Assembly (NCBI GenBank): GCA_001803635.1
Contig: MHDU01000044.1
Span: 1-58,832, forward strand
Reading direction: 5' to 3'
Length of the DNA stretch: 58,832 bases
Source of the DNA: Nitrospirae bacterium GWB2_47_37
Lineage (GTDB): Bacteria > Nitrospirota > Thermodesulfovibrionia > Thermodesulfovibrionales > Dissulfurispiraceae
The number at the start of each line of letters is the position of its first letter. The first letter of the stretch is position 1. The notes under the pieces were generated by a model that saw nothing but the letters and a program-made list of their open reading frames with translations, had not been told where the DNA came from and did no database searches. Both the position numbers and the translations under genes were made by a program. Of the stretch, positions 18,102 through 27,645 are shown piece by piece.

Positions 18102-19112
18102 ATGGATTACAGGCTTACGGAAAAGGTCAGGGCCGCAGGTTGAGCGGCAAAAATGGGTCCGTCGGACCTTGAGGAGATAATCGGTGATATCCAATTAGGC
18201 GAGAGCCCTTTTGTTGTCGTGGGCCCGGGCGACGATGCCGGGGTCTATTTGCTCAACGGCATCGCTATCGTAGAGACGGTAGATGTTATCACGCCTGTGG
18301 TGAACGACCCTTTTACCTTCGGCGCCATAAGCGCGAATAATTCTTTGAGTGACGTGTATGCGATGGGAGGCAGGCCTGTCTCGGCTCTGGCCATCGCCGG
18401 ATTTTCGTCATGCGATTACGGGCATATCGTTTTAAAGGAAATTTTGAGAGGAGCGGTGCATTCGTTAAGCAGGGCGGGCGCGGTGCTTATTGGCGGACAT
18501 AGTTTTGAAGACGCCGAACTCAAATTCGGCCTTTCCGTAACAGGTATTATCGATAAAGAGAAAATACTTAAAGTCTCCGGCGCAGAGGAAGGGGATGTCA
18601 TTATCATCACAAAACCCATAGGCATAGGCATAATGAGCACTGCGCTTAAGGGCGGCAAGCTTATCGACGAAGATATGAAGGTTGCGGTAGGGTGGATGAT
18701 GACGCTGAACGATATTGCTTCGGAATCGGCTTTAAAGGCAGGCGCTACGGCCTGCACCGATGTTACGGGATTCGGACTGCTGGGGCATGCGCATAACATG
18801 GTTAAGGGTTCGGGCGTCGATTTTGAGATAAAAAAAGGCGATGTCCCGGTATTGGACAGGGTGGACGAGATGATAGACGCCGGAATGGTTTCAGAAGGAG
18901 CGTATAACAATCTGAAGTTCCTTGAGGGCAAGGTTGAATTTTCTAAAGATATTAGCGAGGCCGGCAGGCTTTTGCTGTCCGATCCTCAGACCTCCGGAGG
19001 TCTTTTGATAACCGCGAAAGAAGACGGGATTAAGGTATTTGAGGACGCGGGGATATTTTTTTCGGTTATCGGAAGGGTCGTTAAAGGCTCCGGAAAGATT
19101 ATCGTAAGGTGA
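18102..19112 (+). CDS. selD: Selenide, water dikinase SelD, a selenoprotein (in-frame UGA)
   Basis: SelD makes selenophosphate from selenide and ATP. The body has the family motifs G-P-G-D-D-A-G-V, a S-A-N-N-S-L-S-D-V-Y-A-M-G-G stretch and G-G-H-S. Uninterrupted reading begins at 18153, but that protein would lack the N-terminal catalytic Cys/Sec segment. Reading from ATG 18102 gives MDYRLTEKVRAAGUAAK, with TGA at 18141-18143 exactly at the position of the catalytic Cys/Sec in SelD (compare xGUAAKxGPxDL). I therefore call a 336-residue selenoprotein with Sec at residue 14. The gene overlaps the branching-enzyme gene by four bases (GTGA). Confidence 0.9.
18141..18168 (+). promoter_or_regulatory. 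UGA codon and putative bacterial SECIS hairpin in selD
   Basis: The TGA at 18141-18143 is followed by a small stem-loop: GGTCC (18156-18160) pairs with GGACC (18164-18168) around a GTC loop whose first base is G. The loop lies about 20 bases from the UGA, within the range reported for bacterial SECIS elements, which are located in the coding region just after the codon. The hairpin was drawn by eye. Confidence 0.6.
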
Positions 19113-20740
19113 CCGGTTTTCTTATACTCCTGCTTCATGCGCATCTTCCATACGTAAGGCATCCCGAACACGAATATTCTCTCGAAGAAAACTGGTTTTT
19201 CGAGGCCGTGAGAGAAACCTACATCCCTTTGCTCGATGCAATAGACGGGATGGTCAATAACGGCATAAGCCCCAAGATTACGATGTCCTTAAGTCCTACG
19301 CTTACCGAAATGCTCGATGACGAACTCCTCAGGCGCAGATTCTTGAGGCACATGGAACATCTGATAGAGCTTTCGGAGGCGGAGAAAATAAGGACTAAGA
19401 GGTCTCCGTTTGAGTCCTCGGCTTTTCTCTATAACGCCAAATTCAAACGCATAAGGCAGTTGTATATAGAGAGATACAAAGGCGATCTCGTTTCAGCCTT
19501 CCGGAAATTGCAGGATGACGGTCATATAGAGATTGTCGCGACTGCCGCAACCCATGCATTTCTGCCTGCCTTTGAAAAATACCCTGATGTCATTAGGAAT
19601 CAGATAGATGTCGGGGTCAAAAGCTATGTCCGCAGTTTCGGCAGACGGCCTTCGGGCTTCTGGCTGCCTGAATGCGGCTATTTCAAGGGGCTCGATTTTT
19701 TTTTGAGAGACGCCGGCATAAAATATTTCTTTTTGGAATCTCACGGCATTATCTACGGGAGGCCGAGACCCCGGCACAGCATATACAGACCGGTTCTTAC
19801 GCCTTCCGGCATTGCGGCGTTCGGTAGGGATTTTAAATCGGCCCGGCAGGTGTGGTGCGCGTCGAGGGGGTATCCCGGGGATCCGTTTTACAGGGATTTC
19901 TACCGCGATATAGGATTTGACCTTCCATCCGATTATGTCGGTAGTTATACAAGATTAGGCGGCATCAAGACATTTACCGGCATGAAGTACCACTGTGTTA
20001 CCGGCAAAAGCGAACGGAAGCTCCCGTATGACAGGGTACGGGCTTTGAGAAGGGCGTCAGAGCACGCGGCGCATTTCGTGAAGGAAAGGGAATACGATAT
20101 TACGCGCCTTTCCGGATTCGGGTTTTCCCCTGCGGCGCTTTCCGCGTTCGACGCGGAGCTTTTCGGGCATTGGTGGTTCGAAGGGATTGAATGGCTTGAT
20201 ATCGTAATCCGGAATATATCCGAAGCCAAAACCTCATTCGGCATTATAACTCCCGGACAATACCTCAATGAGTATCGTAGAGACATGAGCGTTGTAGCGC
20301 CTTCGCCGTCGAGTTGGGGGGAGGGGGGATATAACGCCGTGTGGATTGGAGAAAGAAATCACAGGCTCTACAGACATCTGCATAAAATGGCAGAGAGGAT
20401 GAATATTTTAAAAGAATGGAGTATCGGAGTATTGGAGCAGTGCGGGATTGAAGAAAAAAAATTATTTCAGAGGGCGATTAATCAGGCTATGAGAGAGACG
20501 CTTCTCTCTCAGGCGAGCGACTGGCCGTTCCTGATGCAGAAAGGGAGGGCCGCGGAATATGCCGGGGCACGGATAATGGGGCATATCGAGAGATTCGACA
20601 TGCTTTTTTCGATGGTTATGAAGCGTGATGTGAATGAGTCACGCCTGAATGAGATAGAGGAGCGTGATAATATTTTCAGCCGCCTTGATATCCTAAAGGA
20701 TAACTACTACTTGCCTTCGGATAATAATAGGTTATCGTAG
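19109..20740 (+). CDS. GH57-family 1,4-alpha-glucan branching enzyme (DUF1957 type)
   Basis: The 543-residue protein begins L-I-L-L-L-H-A-H-L-P-Y-V, the first conserved GH57 motif. It has the nucleophile motif G-F-W-L-P-E-C-G-Y and the acid/base motif F-D-A-E-L-F-G-H-W-W, followed by the branching-enzyme segment S-S-W-G-x-G-G-Y and a C-terminal helical domain. Members form alpha-1,6 branches in glycogen-like glucans. The start is GTG overlapping the selD stop, giving coupled translation with an apparently unrelated gene. The 3' end overlaps the convergent LysR gene by 34 bases. Confidence 0.88.
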   Translation: MTGFLILLLHAHLPYVRHPEHEYSLEENWFFEAVRETYIPLLDAIDGMVNNGISPKITMSLSPTLTEMLDDELLRRRFLRHMEHLIELSEAEKIRTKRSPFESSAFLYNAKFKRIRQLYIERYKGDLVSAFRKLQDDGHIEIVATAATHAFLPAFEKYPDVIRNQIDVGVKSYVRSFGRRPSGFWLPECGYFKGLDFFLRDAGIKYFFLESHGIIYGRPRPRHSIYRPVLTPSGIAAFGRDFKSARQVWCASRGYPGDPFYRDFYRDIGFDLPSDYVGSYTRLGGIKTFTGMKYHCVTGKSERKLPYDRVRALRRASEHAAHFVKEREYDITRLSGFGFSPAALSAFDAELFGHWWFEGIEWLDIVIRNISEAKTSFGIITPGQYLNEYRRDMSVVAPSPSSWGEGGYNAVWIGERNHRLYRHLHKMAERMNILKEWSIGVLEQCGIEEKKLFQRAINQAMRETLLSQASDWPFLMQKGRAAEYAGARIMGHIERFDMLFSMVMKRDVNESRLNEIEERDNIFSRLDILKDNYYLPSDNNRLS

Positions 20741-21633
20741 GGATATGCCTTCAGGTATGAGAGGAATTCGTCTACGGCATGAGATAGAACCGCCGTTTTC
20801 TGCATTATAAGAGAGAAGTTCCTGTATATCTTTTCTTCCTTCGGAGTAATCAGCTTTAAGCTTCCGTATTTAACCTCTTTCCGGGCGGCCCATTTCGAGA
20901 CGATGGATACCCCGACGCCGTTTTCTACGGCTTGTTTTATCGATTCGGTGCTGCCGAGCACAAGGGCAATGCTCATATCGGCGGTATTGATGCCGTGAGA
21001 TAAAAGATACTTCTCTATCATCTGTCTCGTGCCCGAGCCTTCCTCCCTGAGGATAAAAGGCTCTTTGGTGATCTCGAGTATTGAGACGACTTTTTTCTTT
21101 GCCCACGGATGGAACGGCGGAACGATAAAGACAAGCTCGTCCTGAATTATCGACTCCGTCTTTATCTTGTGTTTTGCCGTCTCTCCTTCAACGAGCCCGA
21201 GGTCTATGATCCCGGAGTTCAAAAAATCCACTACCCTCTTTGTGTTTCCGATAAGGGCGTTTACCTTGATCTTCGGGTGAGTCTTTTTGAAATCCGATAT
21301 CACCGACGGCAGGACATAGTTGCCTATGGTCGTGCTTGCCCCGATGGTTATGCTGCCTTTTATCAAGCCTGTTATCTTGCCTATCTCTTTTTCGGTCTCG
21401 GCGTAGAGGGCGAGTATTTCCTTGGCGTACCTGTAAAGGATTTCTCCTGCCGGCGTTAAATTGATAAAGCTGCTCGACCGGTCGAAAAGCTTCGTTTCGT
21501 ATATTTCCTCGAGGGCCTGAATTTGAAGGCTTACGGCCGGCTGGGTCAGATGAATAATTTCGGATGTCTTTGAAAAAGATTTCGTCTCCGCGACCGTGCA
21601 GAATACTTTAAGCTTATGATCTTCCATTCCCAT
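20707..21633 (-). CDS. LysR-family transcriptional regulator
   Basis: The 308-residue protein has the LysR winged helix at residues 3-65 (F-C-T-V-A-E-T-K-S-F-S-K-T-S-E-I-I-H-L-T-Q-P split over the recognition helix) and a periplasmic-binding-protein-like effector domain from about 90 to 295. It resembles the CysB/CbbR/YeiE-like branch, but the effector cannot be told. No divergently transcribed target lies next to it. A promoter -10 box is eight bases before the ATG and no ribosome binding site is seen. An inner ATG two codons later is an alternative start. Confidence 0.88.
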   Translation of the reverse strand: MGMEDHKLKVFCTVAETKSFSKTSEIIHLTQPAVSLQIQALEEIYETKLFDRSSSFINLTPAGEILYRYAKEILALYAETEKEIGKITGLIKGSITIGASTTIGNYVLPSVISDFKKTHPKIKVNALIGNTKRVVDFLNSGIIDLGLVEGETAKHKIKTESIIQDELVFIVPPFHPWAKKKVVSILEITKEPFILREEGSGTRQMIEKYLLSHGINTADMSIALVLGSTESIKQAVENGVGVSIVSKWAARKEVKYGSLKLITPKEEKIYRNFSLIMQKTAVLSHAVDEFLSYLKAYPYDNLLLSEGK

Positions 21634-21641
21634 AACATGCT

Positions 21642-21671
21642 AATATAGCATAAAATTTATTTATATGTAAA
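21642..21671 (-). promoter_or_regulatory. Promoter of the LysR gene (leaderless)
   Basis: On the minus strand TTTACA (21666-21671) and TATATT (21642-21647) are 18 bases apart. TGC precedes the -10 box, giving an extended -10. The ATG begins nine bases after the box. Confidence 0.5.
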
Positions 21672-21691
21672 TAAAGGAATGAGGGGGGGTA

Positions 21692-22411
21692 TTACTTCGT
21701 CTCTTCAGGCTTGACGTAATACAGGAACCTTCTGCACTGAGGACAGTGAATGATCTCATCGGAGCTTTTTATCTCAACGAACAACTGCGGAGGGATATGC
21801 ATGTCGCATCCGTGGCATGCCTCGTCTTTAGCTTCCACCACGGCAACCCCCCTGCTTGTTTTCAGGATGGTCATATATTCGCCGTAAAGATCGCCGTCTA
21901 TTTTTTCGACCAGTTTTTTCCGCTCTCCCTTGAACTTTTTGATCTCTTCCGCGCCCTTGACGACTTCTTTTTCGAGGTCTTTTTTTATGGTTTCTATTTT
22001 TGATTTTTCTGCGGTTATCCGGCCCCGTTCTATCTCCAATGCCTTTGATGCCCCTTCGATGGAATCCATTACGGATAGCAGCTCGTCTTCATTGCGTTTG
22101 AGTTCCTTTTCCGCCTTTTCTATCTCTTTTGTATGAGCCTGGTATTCCTTATTGTTTTTGATCCCGGATGTCCTCTGCTTAAGTTTGTTTATCTTCTCTT
22201 TTATATCCTCTATTTCAATCTCCTTGTCCCTCTTTTTCTTCTCTAAGTCCGCATGGTTCTGCCGGACGTTTTCGCAGGCGGACTCCGCATTCTTCAGGGG
22301 CCCTTCGTGGGAGGCGATAGCGGACGGTATTGCGTCCATTCTGAGGCGGGCAGACAGGATGATGGAATCTATTTTTTGCAGAGCCGTTAAAAGTTTCAGT
22401 TGTTCGTTCAC
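21692..22411 (-). CDS. Coiled-coil protein with C-terminal zinc ribbon (COG1579 type)
   Basis: About residues 10-180 are charged heptads forming a long antiparallel coiled coil. The C-terminus has a four-cysteine zinc ribbon, C-H-G-C-D-M-H and C-P-Q-C, as in the COG1579/CT398 family of putative nucleic-acid-binding or assembly proteins. I place the start at a GTG preceded by AAGGAG (four bases away). An in-frame ATG at 22450 would lie inside the tRNA gene and has no ribosome binding site. The family is often found near dnaG and rpoD, as here. The biochemical role is not known. Confidence 0.85.
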   Translation of the reverse strand: MNEQLKLLTALQKIDSIILSARLRMDAIPSAIASHEGPLKNAESACENVRQNHADLEKKKRDKEIEIEDIKEKINKLKQRTSGIKNNKEYQAHTKEIEKAEKELKRNEDELLSVMDSIEGASKALEIERGRITAEKSKIETIKKDLEKEVVKGAEEIKKFKGERKKLVEKIDGDLYGEYMTILKTSRGVAVVEAKDEACHGCDMHIPPQLFVEIKSSDEIIHCPQCRRFLYYVKPEETK

Positions 22412-22438
22412 AATTCTCCTTAACTCCTCAACTCTCTT

Positions 22439-22514
22439 TGGTGGGCCCACCAGGACTCGAACCTGGGACCAACCGGTTATGAGCCGGTAGCTCTACCAGC
22501 TGAGCTATGGGCCC
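22439..22514 (-). tRNA. tRNA with CAU anticodon, probably tRNA-Ile2
   Basis: A complete 76-base cloverleaf with encoded CCA: acceptor GGGCCCA/TGGGCCC, D arm GCTC/GAGC, anticodon stem ACCGG/CCGGT with loop CTCATAA, and T arm CCAGG-TTCGAGT-CCTGG. CAU is read by Met or, after lysidine modification, by Ile2. The C4-G69 and C5-G68 pairs match the known TilS recognition set, and I favour Ile2. An elongator tRNA-Met is the alternative. Confidence 0.9.
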
Positions 22515-22561
22515 TCCATTAAGACCGAGTCCGTTAATATAAACCCGTTGCCGGAGTTAAG

Positions 22562-24091
22562 TCAAGGCTTTCCGAGAAAATCCCTGAGCCATCCGCTTCT
22601 GGCGGGATGCTTCAGTTTTCTTATAGCCTTTACCTCTATCTGGCGTATGCGTTCCCTTGTTACGTCGAATTCCAATCCCACTTCTTCGAGGGTGGACGGG
22701 CTGTCCTCTCCTATTCCGAACCTCTTTCGTATGATCAGCGCTTCCTTGGGGGAAAGGGTGCAGAGAATCTTGTCTATTTGGGTTTTCAAGTCTTCATGCA
22801 TAACCTCGTCCAGCGGAGAAGGATTGCTCTTATCCTCTATGAAATCCTTCAGCATCGTGTCGGATTCCTCTCCGATAGGCGTCTCGATGGAGATCGGCTC
22901 CTTCGATATTTTTAAGATGTTTCTTACCTTATCGACAGGTATCTTCGACCTGTTCGCTATCTCCTCGGCTCCCGGTTCCACGCCGAGTTCCTGCACCAGT
23001 TCTTTGGACACGCGGTTTATTCTGTTTATGTTTTCTATCATATGAACCGGAATCCTTATTGTCCTCGATTGGTCGGCTATGGCCCTGCTTATGGCCTGCC
23101 TTATCCACCATGTCGCGTATGTGCTGAATTTATAGCCCCTTTTATATTCGAATTTATCGACGGCCCGCATGAGACCGATATTGCCTTCCTGAATAAGGTC
23201 CCCCAGGCTTAACCCCTTGCCTATATACCGTTTGGCGATGCTGATCACCAGCCTGAGGTTCGATTCGATCAGTTGCCCTTTGATGCCTACCAGTTCTATC
23301 GCAGCCTTTTCGAGTTCATGGGTTATCTTTTTAATCTCCGATGTGCGCAGTCCGATAGCCGATTCCGTTTTTTTTATTTCGGAGGCATATGCCTTGCACT
23401 TTGACGTGTTATTCTTTGTTTTTTTCGTCCTTCGCAGGTCTTCATGGAGCAACCGCAGTCGGGTGTCCATTATTTTTAATTCCTCTGAAAACGCCGTAAT
23501 AACGTCCTCTTTAAGACTGAGTTCTTTGATCTTTTGGAGTATTTTGTTTCTATTTCCCTGCAGCGATCTGCATACAGGAGCATCTTTTGCGGCCGGCTGA
23601 GAACTGCTTTCAGCGCAGAAACCGCCGTCTTTTAAGAGTCTTTTTCGCCTGGCGAAGAGAGAGTCTATTTCCCCGGTAATCCTCGAGAATTTTTCCTGTT
23701 CCCCCAGCATATCGTCTTCCGATAATTCTTCTCCGTCCTGAATAAGTTCGGCGAGCGGCGCCTCGCCTTTTTCCACAAGCCTTCCGAGCGTTATGAGTTT
23801 CTTTAAGACAAATGGGATTGAGAACAGCGCGCCGTATGCCTTAAGCTTGTGTTCTTCAATCCTTTGCGCTATCTCCACCTCGCCGTCCTTTGTGAGGAGG
23901 GGCATCGAGCTTATGCCCTTCAGGTAAGCCTTGAGGGGATCGTATTCCTGTTGGATGGAATCCTTGATTGTCTCTTCGGTCTCGACCGTTTCAATATCGC
24001 CTAAAAGTTTGCCTTCAGAGAAATCTTTAGGCTCGACATTCGCGTCCTGCCCCTCAAATCCTTCTTCATAGATATTAAACCGGTCTTTCAA
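22562..24091 (-). CDS. rpoD: Primary sigma factor RpoD (sigma-70)
   Basis: The 509-residue protein has region 1.2 ([11 protein letters not shown]), a nonconserved charged insert of about 160 residues, and region 2 with the -10 reader ([14 protein letters not shown]). Region 3 and region 4 with its -35 helix-turn-helix ([19 protein letters not shown]) follow. There is no long acidic region 1.1 as in E. coli, only a short acidic N-terminus. The start is TTG after AAAGGAGGG and overlaps the dnaG gene by 17 bases, as in a macromolecular synthesis operon. Confidence 0.96.
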   Translation of the reverse strand: MKDRFNIYEEGFEGQDANVEPKDFSEGKLLGDIETVETEETIKDSIQQEYDPLKAYLKGISSMPLLTKDGEVEIAQRIEEHKLKAYGALFSIPFVLKKLITLGRLVEKGEAPLAELIQDGEELSEDDMLGEQEKFSRITGEIDSLFARRKRLLKDGGFCAESSSQPAAKDAPVCRSLQGNRNKILQKIKELSLKEDVITAFSEELKIMDTRLRLLHEDLRRTKKTKNNTSKCKAYASEIKKTESAIGLRTSEIKKITHELEKAAIELVGIKGQLIESNLRLVISIAKRYIGKGLSLGDLIQEGNIGLMRAVDKFEYKRGYKFSTYATWWIRQAISRAIADQSRTIRIPVHMIENINRINRVSKELVQELGVEPGAEEIANRSKIPVDKVRNILKISKEPISIETPIGEESDTMLKDFIEDKSNPSPLDEVMHEDLKTQIDKILCTLSPKEALIIRKRFGIGEDSPSTLEEVGLEFDVTRERIRQIEVKAIRKLKHPARSGWLRDFLGKP

Positions 24092-25817
24092 GTTTCCCTC
24101 CTTTTAATAACGGCCTTGAATCCTGCGTTATCTTCTTTTTTTCAAACAGGAGCGAGTGCAGGCTTTTTACATCTCCGGACTCTCCTGCCGTTTTTATCCG
24201 CCTCTCTAAGTCTTTCAGCGCTATTGCCCTAAAGCATCCCGCTATGCTTTCGTCGGCATGTTCTTCATCGATCCCGGGATCTATTGAAAGCCCGGTTATA
24301 ATATTTTGCTCCTCGCCGCTGCAAATCTGCAACAGCCTTTCGATAGACAGCCCTTTATCATGCCCGGAACCGTTTTTCATGGCCGTTTTTATTTTCTCGA
24401 AGATCCCCTTTATGACGGGGTCTTCCACTTCTCCGACGTCTATGCCGTTTACTACGGAGGATGCCTTGTGAGGAATCGAAAGGGCGATTTTTAAAAGGAG
24501 GCGCTCCTCTCTGCCTGCTGAGCTTGCCTGAGCGTCCGTTCTATGCCCCCCGTCTCCCGCCCTATGTTTTTTTGCGCCCATGTTTTTAAGTTCTTCCCTG
24601 AGAGTGAGTTCGTTTGTCTTCGACTTTTCCGAGAGTTCCCTTATGACTTCGTCCTTTTGCAGCGGATCAGGGCACAACGATATCAGATTCATGATATGCC
24701 TGACCGCATCGAGCCTGTTCTTACCCGATGTCTTCAGCAGGAAATCTACCGGCGTAACCGCCCTGCCGAGATGCCTTTTGAAATGGTCCTCCCCGTGCTT
24801 TCTCAAAAACGTATCGGGGTCGTCGCCTGCGGGCATGGGAAGGACCTTTACGATCATGGATTCCGCATAACACAGTTCTATAGACCTTTTTGTGGCCGAT
24901 ACGCCCGCGGCATCTCCGTCGAAGGTCAGGAGAACCTTATTGGAAAACCTCTTGAGTTTTTTTAATTGTCCCGGAGTAAGCGCGGTGCCGAGCGGCGCAA
25001 CCGCATTCATAAAGCCGTACTGTCGGCACATCATAACGTCGAGATAGCCTTCGACAATCATAGAGTATCCCTTCCGGGTCACGGCGTTTTTTGCGAGGTT
25101 GAGTCCGTAACTGAGTTCGCCTTTCCTGAATATGACGCTGTCCGGAGAATTTATGTATTTAGGCGCGTTTTTGGCTGCCGACAATATCCTGCCGCCGAAG
25201 GCAACGGCCCTCCCCTGAAGGTCGAATATAGGGAACATCAACCTGTCCCTGAAGAAGTCGTAGTTACCGTTTTCGCCGAAATTAACGAGACCCGAGGCCT
25301 TTATCTGCTCAACCGGAAATCCTTGCGCCTTCAGATGATTGAACAGGGAGTCCTTTTCGTTTTTAGCGTATCCGATGGAAAATTCTTCTGCGATTTCGTT
25401 TTTGAGCCCGCGTTCCTTTATGTAAGCCGATGCATTTTTGGAATTTTTAAAATTGTTGCAGAAAAAAAGGAGAGCCTCCCGCTGGATCGCGAACAGGCCT
25501 TCTTTCAGTCCCTTTATTTTGGAGTCGCCTTTGAATCCATCTATGTTTATGCCGGCCTTCTGAGCTAAATACGATACGGCTTCCTGAAAGGTGAGGTTTT
25601 CATAATTCATTACAAAGGCGAATATGTCCCCTCCTTTGTTGCAGCCGAAGCAATGGAATATCTGTTTTGAGGGGCTTACCATGAAAGAGGGGGTTTTCTC
25701 CGAGTGGAAGGGACAGAGCCCTTTGTAATTCTGCCCCGCCCGTTTCAGGTCAACATGCTCGGCTATCAGATCGAGGATGTCTATCCGGGCCTTTATATCG
25801 TCAACTGCCGAGTTCAT
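24075..25817 (-). CDS. dnaG: DNA primase DnaG
   Basis: The 580-residue protein has the CHC2 zinc-binding domain (C-P-F-H-x(n)-H-C-F-G-C at about 36-65) and the catalytic TOPRIM domain (I-V-E-G-Y-L-D-V-M and D-G-D-A-A-G, about 255-345). A C-terminal helicase-interaction region follows. It lays RNA primers at the replication fork. The gene sits between a NIF3-like gene and rpoD with 17-base overlaps on both sides, so the cluster is strongly coupled. Confidence 0.95.
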   Translation of the reverse strand: MNSAVDDIKARIDILDLIAEHVDLKRAGQNYKGLCPFHSEKTPSFMVSPSKQIFHCFGCNKGGDIFAFVMNYENLTFQEAVSYLAQKAGINIDGFKGDSKIKGLKEGLFAIQREALLFFCNNFKNSKNASAYIKERGLKNEIAEEFSIGYAKNEKDSLFNHLKAQGFPVEQIKASGLVNFGENGNYDFFRDRLMFPIFDLQGRAVAFGGRILSAAKNAPKYINSPDSVIFRKGELSYGLNLAKNAVTRKGYSMIVEGYLDVMMCRQYGFMNAVAPLGTALTPGQLKKLKRFSNKVLLTFDGDAAGVSATKRSIELCYAESMIVKVLPMPAGDDPDTFLRKHGEDHFKRHLGRAVTPVDFLLKTSGKNRLDAVRHIMNLISLCPDPLQKDEVIRELSEKSKTNELTLREELKNMGAKKHRAGDGGHRTDAQASSAGREERLLLKIALSIPHKASSVVNGIDVGEVEDPVIKGIFEKIKTAMKNGSGHDKGLSIERLLQICSGEEQNIITGLSIDPGIDEEHADESIAGCFRAIALKDLERRIKTAGESGDVKSLHSLLFEKKKITQDSRPLLKGGKLERPV

Positions 25818-26772
25818 TGCGTCGGCTGATCCTTCTGAATCCGGAACATTCGAGTATTTTTATATTTTCGTTCTCCGTCACGAGATCGAGGAGCAGGTTG
25901 ATCCCGAGATTATCGCTGGCTATGTGCCCCGCTATTACTACATTGACGTGGTTCTTTTCAGCCTCTTTTCTGTGGTCTTCGCCTAAATGCATCGCAACTA
26001 TGGTATTTATCCCGCTCAGCGAAAGGCTCTGAAATATTTCTTTCGAGCCCTCGGTCCCGCCGGTCATATCCACAAAGACCTTTCCGGCCTTTCGGTTCTT
26101 GGCTCCCAGCAGCAGCTTGGGTCCCGCATTGTTTCTTTCCGCCTCGCGGTATTCGGGAATTTCTTTTAAGAGTTCGATGACGTCGTCGATTGTATAGGGT
26201 TTTTTATCGTCGAACATTTTTTGCAGATATGAGGCCACCATATTGTCCGCCGGGGTATGAAGACAGATAAACGGCATGTTCAGGAGTTTCGCGGCATCTA
26301 CGGCCCTCGTGTGGTTCGCGGGCATAAGCCTGCGCTCCACTTCCTTTATCCTTTCCTCCATAAGGCTTTCAGCGATGTTTATAGGCACGCCGAACCTGTT
26401 CAGGATATCCGACTGCATATACATTACCGAATACAGGTTTGCATAGGCCCCGCCTTCGGGATGGTGAGACATAATGAGGTCTACCGGAATGTTTTTGGTT
26501 TTAAGTGTTTCCGCTAAAAGCACTTCGCCGACTTCTATGTCTACCCCCACGAGCGCGGTCTTTATTTTTTCGTCGCCCGTACCGTTCAGTATCCGCGAAT
26601 CGGAGTACGGATTTTCGAGGCTCTCCGCATCGAAGGTCTCCTTTTCTTTAGGCTTCAGGTTCTCATAATCCTTTTTTTTCCTCTCTAATTCTTTTAAGAC
26701 AAAGTCCTTTCCACGCGGGTCGTTTTCCATGCCGGTGAAAATCGCTTTTTTGTAAAAGTCGGAAAGTCTCAT
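25801..26772 (-). CDS. NIF3-like metal-binding protein
   Basis: The 323-residue protein has histidine/acid motifs of the NIF3/DUF34 family: I-M-S-H-H-P-E-G in the first half and A-M-H-L-G-E-D-H-R-K-E-A plus A-G-H-I-A-S-D-N in the second. These likely form a two-metal site. The family is widespread but its reaction is debated (GTP cyclohydrolase-like fold, possible metal insertion or housekeeping hydrolase). It lies between yqeY and dnaG and overlaps dnaG, so its expression is tied to replication and transcription initiation genes. Confidence 0.7.
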   Translation of the reverse strand: MRLSDFYKKAIFTGMENDPRGKDFVLKELERKKKDYENLKPKEKETFDAESLENPYSDSRILNGTGDEKIKTALVGVDIEVGEVLLAETLKTKNIPVDLIMSHHPEGGAYANLYSVMYMQSDILNRFGVPINIAESLMEERIKEVERRLMPANHTRAVDAAKLLNMPFICLHTPADNMVASYLQKMFDDKKPYTIDDVIELLKEIPEYREAERNNAGPKLLLGAKNRKAGKVFVDMTGGTEGSKEIFQSLSLSGINTIVAMHLGEDHRKEAEKNHVNVVIAGHIASDNLGINLLLDLVTENENIKILECSGFRRISRRNELGS

Positions 26773-26800
26773 AATCGATTCACCTCTCGAACGGTTGTGT

Positions 26801-27262
26801 TTATGAATGAGAACTTAAGAGTTCCTTAACCCTTTGGCTGACAATTTTCCCGTCTGCCGTTCCTTTGGTCTTTGGGGATACTATTTTCATGACTTTTCCC
26901 ATATCGTTGGGAGATGACGCGCCGCATTCGCTTATTGCCGAACGTATAATGTCGTCTATTTCCTGCGGAGAGAGCTGCCGCGGAAGATATGATTGCACTA
27001 TCTGGAGCTCTTTTTCCTCTTTGCCGGCAAGGTCGGTTCTGCCCGCGGCCGTGAATTGCTCTATGGACTCTCTTCTTTGTTTTGCGAAGGACGACAGGAC
27101 TGAAAGGGTATCGTCATCGGTGAGCGGGGCCATTTTTTCTATGGCTTTATTTTTTAAGGAGGCCTTAATCATCCGGATGACCGACACTTTCAGTGCATCC
27201 CTTGCTTTTAAGGCCTCCTTGAGTTCCGAATCCAGCCTTTTATCAAGACTTTCAGAGGGCAC
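26801..27262 (-). CDS. yqeY: YqeY/GatB-like protein
   Basis: The protein of about 153 residues matches the YqeY family, with a helical N-terminus (L-K-E-A-L-K-A-R-D-A-L-K-V-S-V-I-R-M-I) and a C-terminal domain resembling the tRNA-binding tail of GatB (S-P-N-D-M-G-K-V-M-K). I start it at GTG 27262, two bases after the rpsU stop, with GCGAGG upstream. Reading further upstream would only translate rpsU in another frame. Its cellular role is not settled. The order rpsU-yqeY-dnaG-rpoD is common in bacteria. Confidence 0.88.
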   Translation of the reverse strand: MPSESLDKRLDSELKEALKARDALKVSVIRMIKASLKNKAIEKMAPLTDDDTLSVLSSFAKQRRESIEQFTAAGRTDLAGKEEKELQIVQSYLPRQLSPQEIDDIIRSAISECGASSPNDMGKVMKIVSPKTKGTADGKIVSQRVKELLSSHS

Positions 27263-27264
27263 AA

Positions 27265-27465
27265 TTACCTCGCTGAGAATGTTCTTGTTTTTTTTGCGGC
27301 TTTTTTGCGTGCGGCAATGATCTTTTTCTTTTTCTTGACGCTCGGCTTGTCGTAATGCTCTCTTTTTTTGATCTCCGAAAGTATGCCTTCCCTTTCGCAC
27401 TGTTTTTTGAAGTGCTTTAGGGCTGAATCCAAAGATTCGTTGTCTCTTACTTTTACAGAGGGCAC
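27265..27465 (-). CDS. rpsU: 30S ribosomal protein S21
   Basis: The 66-residue protein has the typical S21 sequence: [11 protein letters not shown] followed by F-K-K-Q-C-E-R-E-G and a Lys/Arg-rich tail. The start is GTG, with AGGGGTGAT seven bases upstream. It is the first gene of the macromolecular synthesis cluster and lies 80 bases from tRNA-Arg. Confidence 0.96.
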   Translation of the reverse strand: MPSVKVRDNESLDSALKHFKKQCEREGILSEIKKREHYDKPSVKKKKKIIAARKKAAKKTRTFSAR

Positions 27466-27545
27466 TTCTGATCACCCCTCTCTCTCTTTAGGATTTTTAT
27501 CCTGATAATTTACCAAGTAGACGAAATTTTTGTCAAGGAAATCAA

Positions 27546-27622
27546 TGGCGCGCCCAGAGGGATTCGAACCCCCGACCTGCGGATTCGTAGTCCGACGCTC
27601 TATCCGGCTGAGCTATGGGCGC
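27546..27622 (-). tRNA. tRNA-Arg (ACG)
   Basis: A 77-base cloverleaf with encoded CCA: acceptor GCGCCCA/TGGGCGC, D arm GCTC/GAGC, anticodon loop CTACGAA and T arm GGGGG-TTCGAAT-CCCTC. The ACG anticodon (ICG after deamination) reads Arg CGN codons. The outermost pair of the anticodon stem is a mismatch. Confidence 0.93.
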
Positions 27623-27645
27623 ACTTGTGAAGTTTAGCAGTAATC

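Noticed and set aside
20305-20340. G-rich stretch in the branching-enzyme gene that looked like an inserted intergenic repeat
   Set aside because: The encoded S-S-W-G-x-G-G-Y segment is a conserved motif of the GH57 branching-enzyme family, so it belongs to the protein.
22412-22450. Longer start for the zinc-ribbon protein at ATG 22450
   Set aside because: It lies inside the mature tRNA sequence and has no ribosome binding site, whereas GTG 22411 has AAGGAG at the right distance.
27263-27475. Long N-terminal extension of YqeY
   Set aside because: It is rpsU read in another frame; S21 is unmistakable there and YqeY has a good GTG start right after it.
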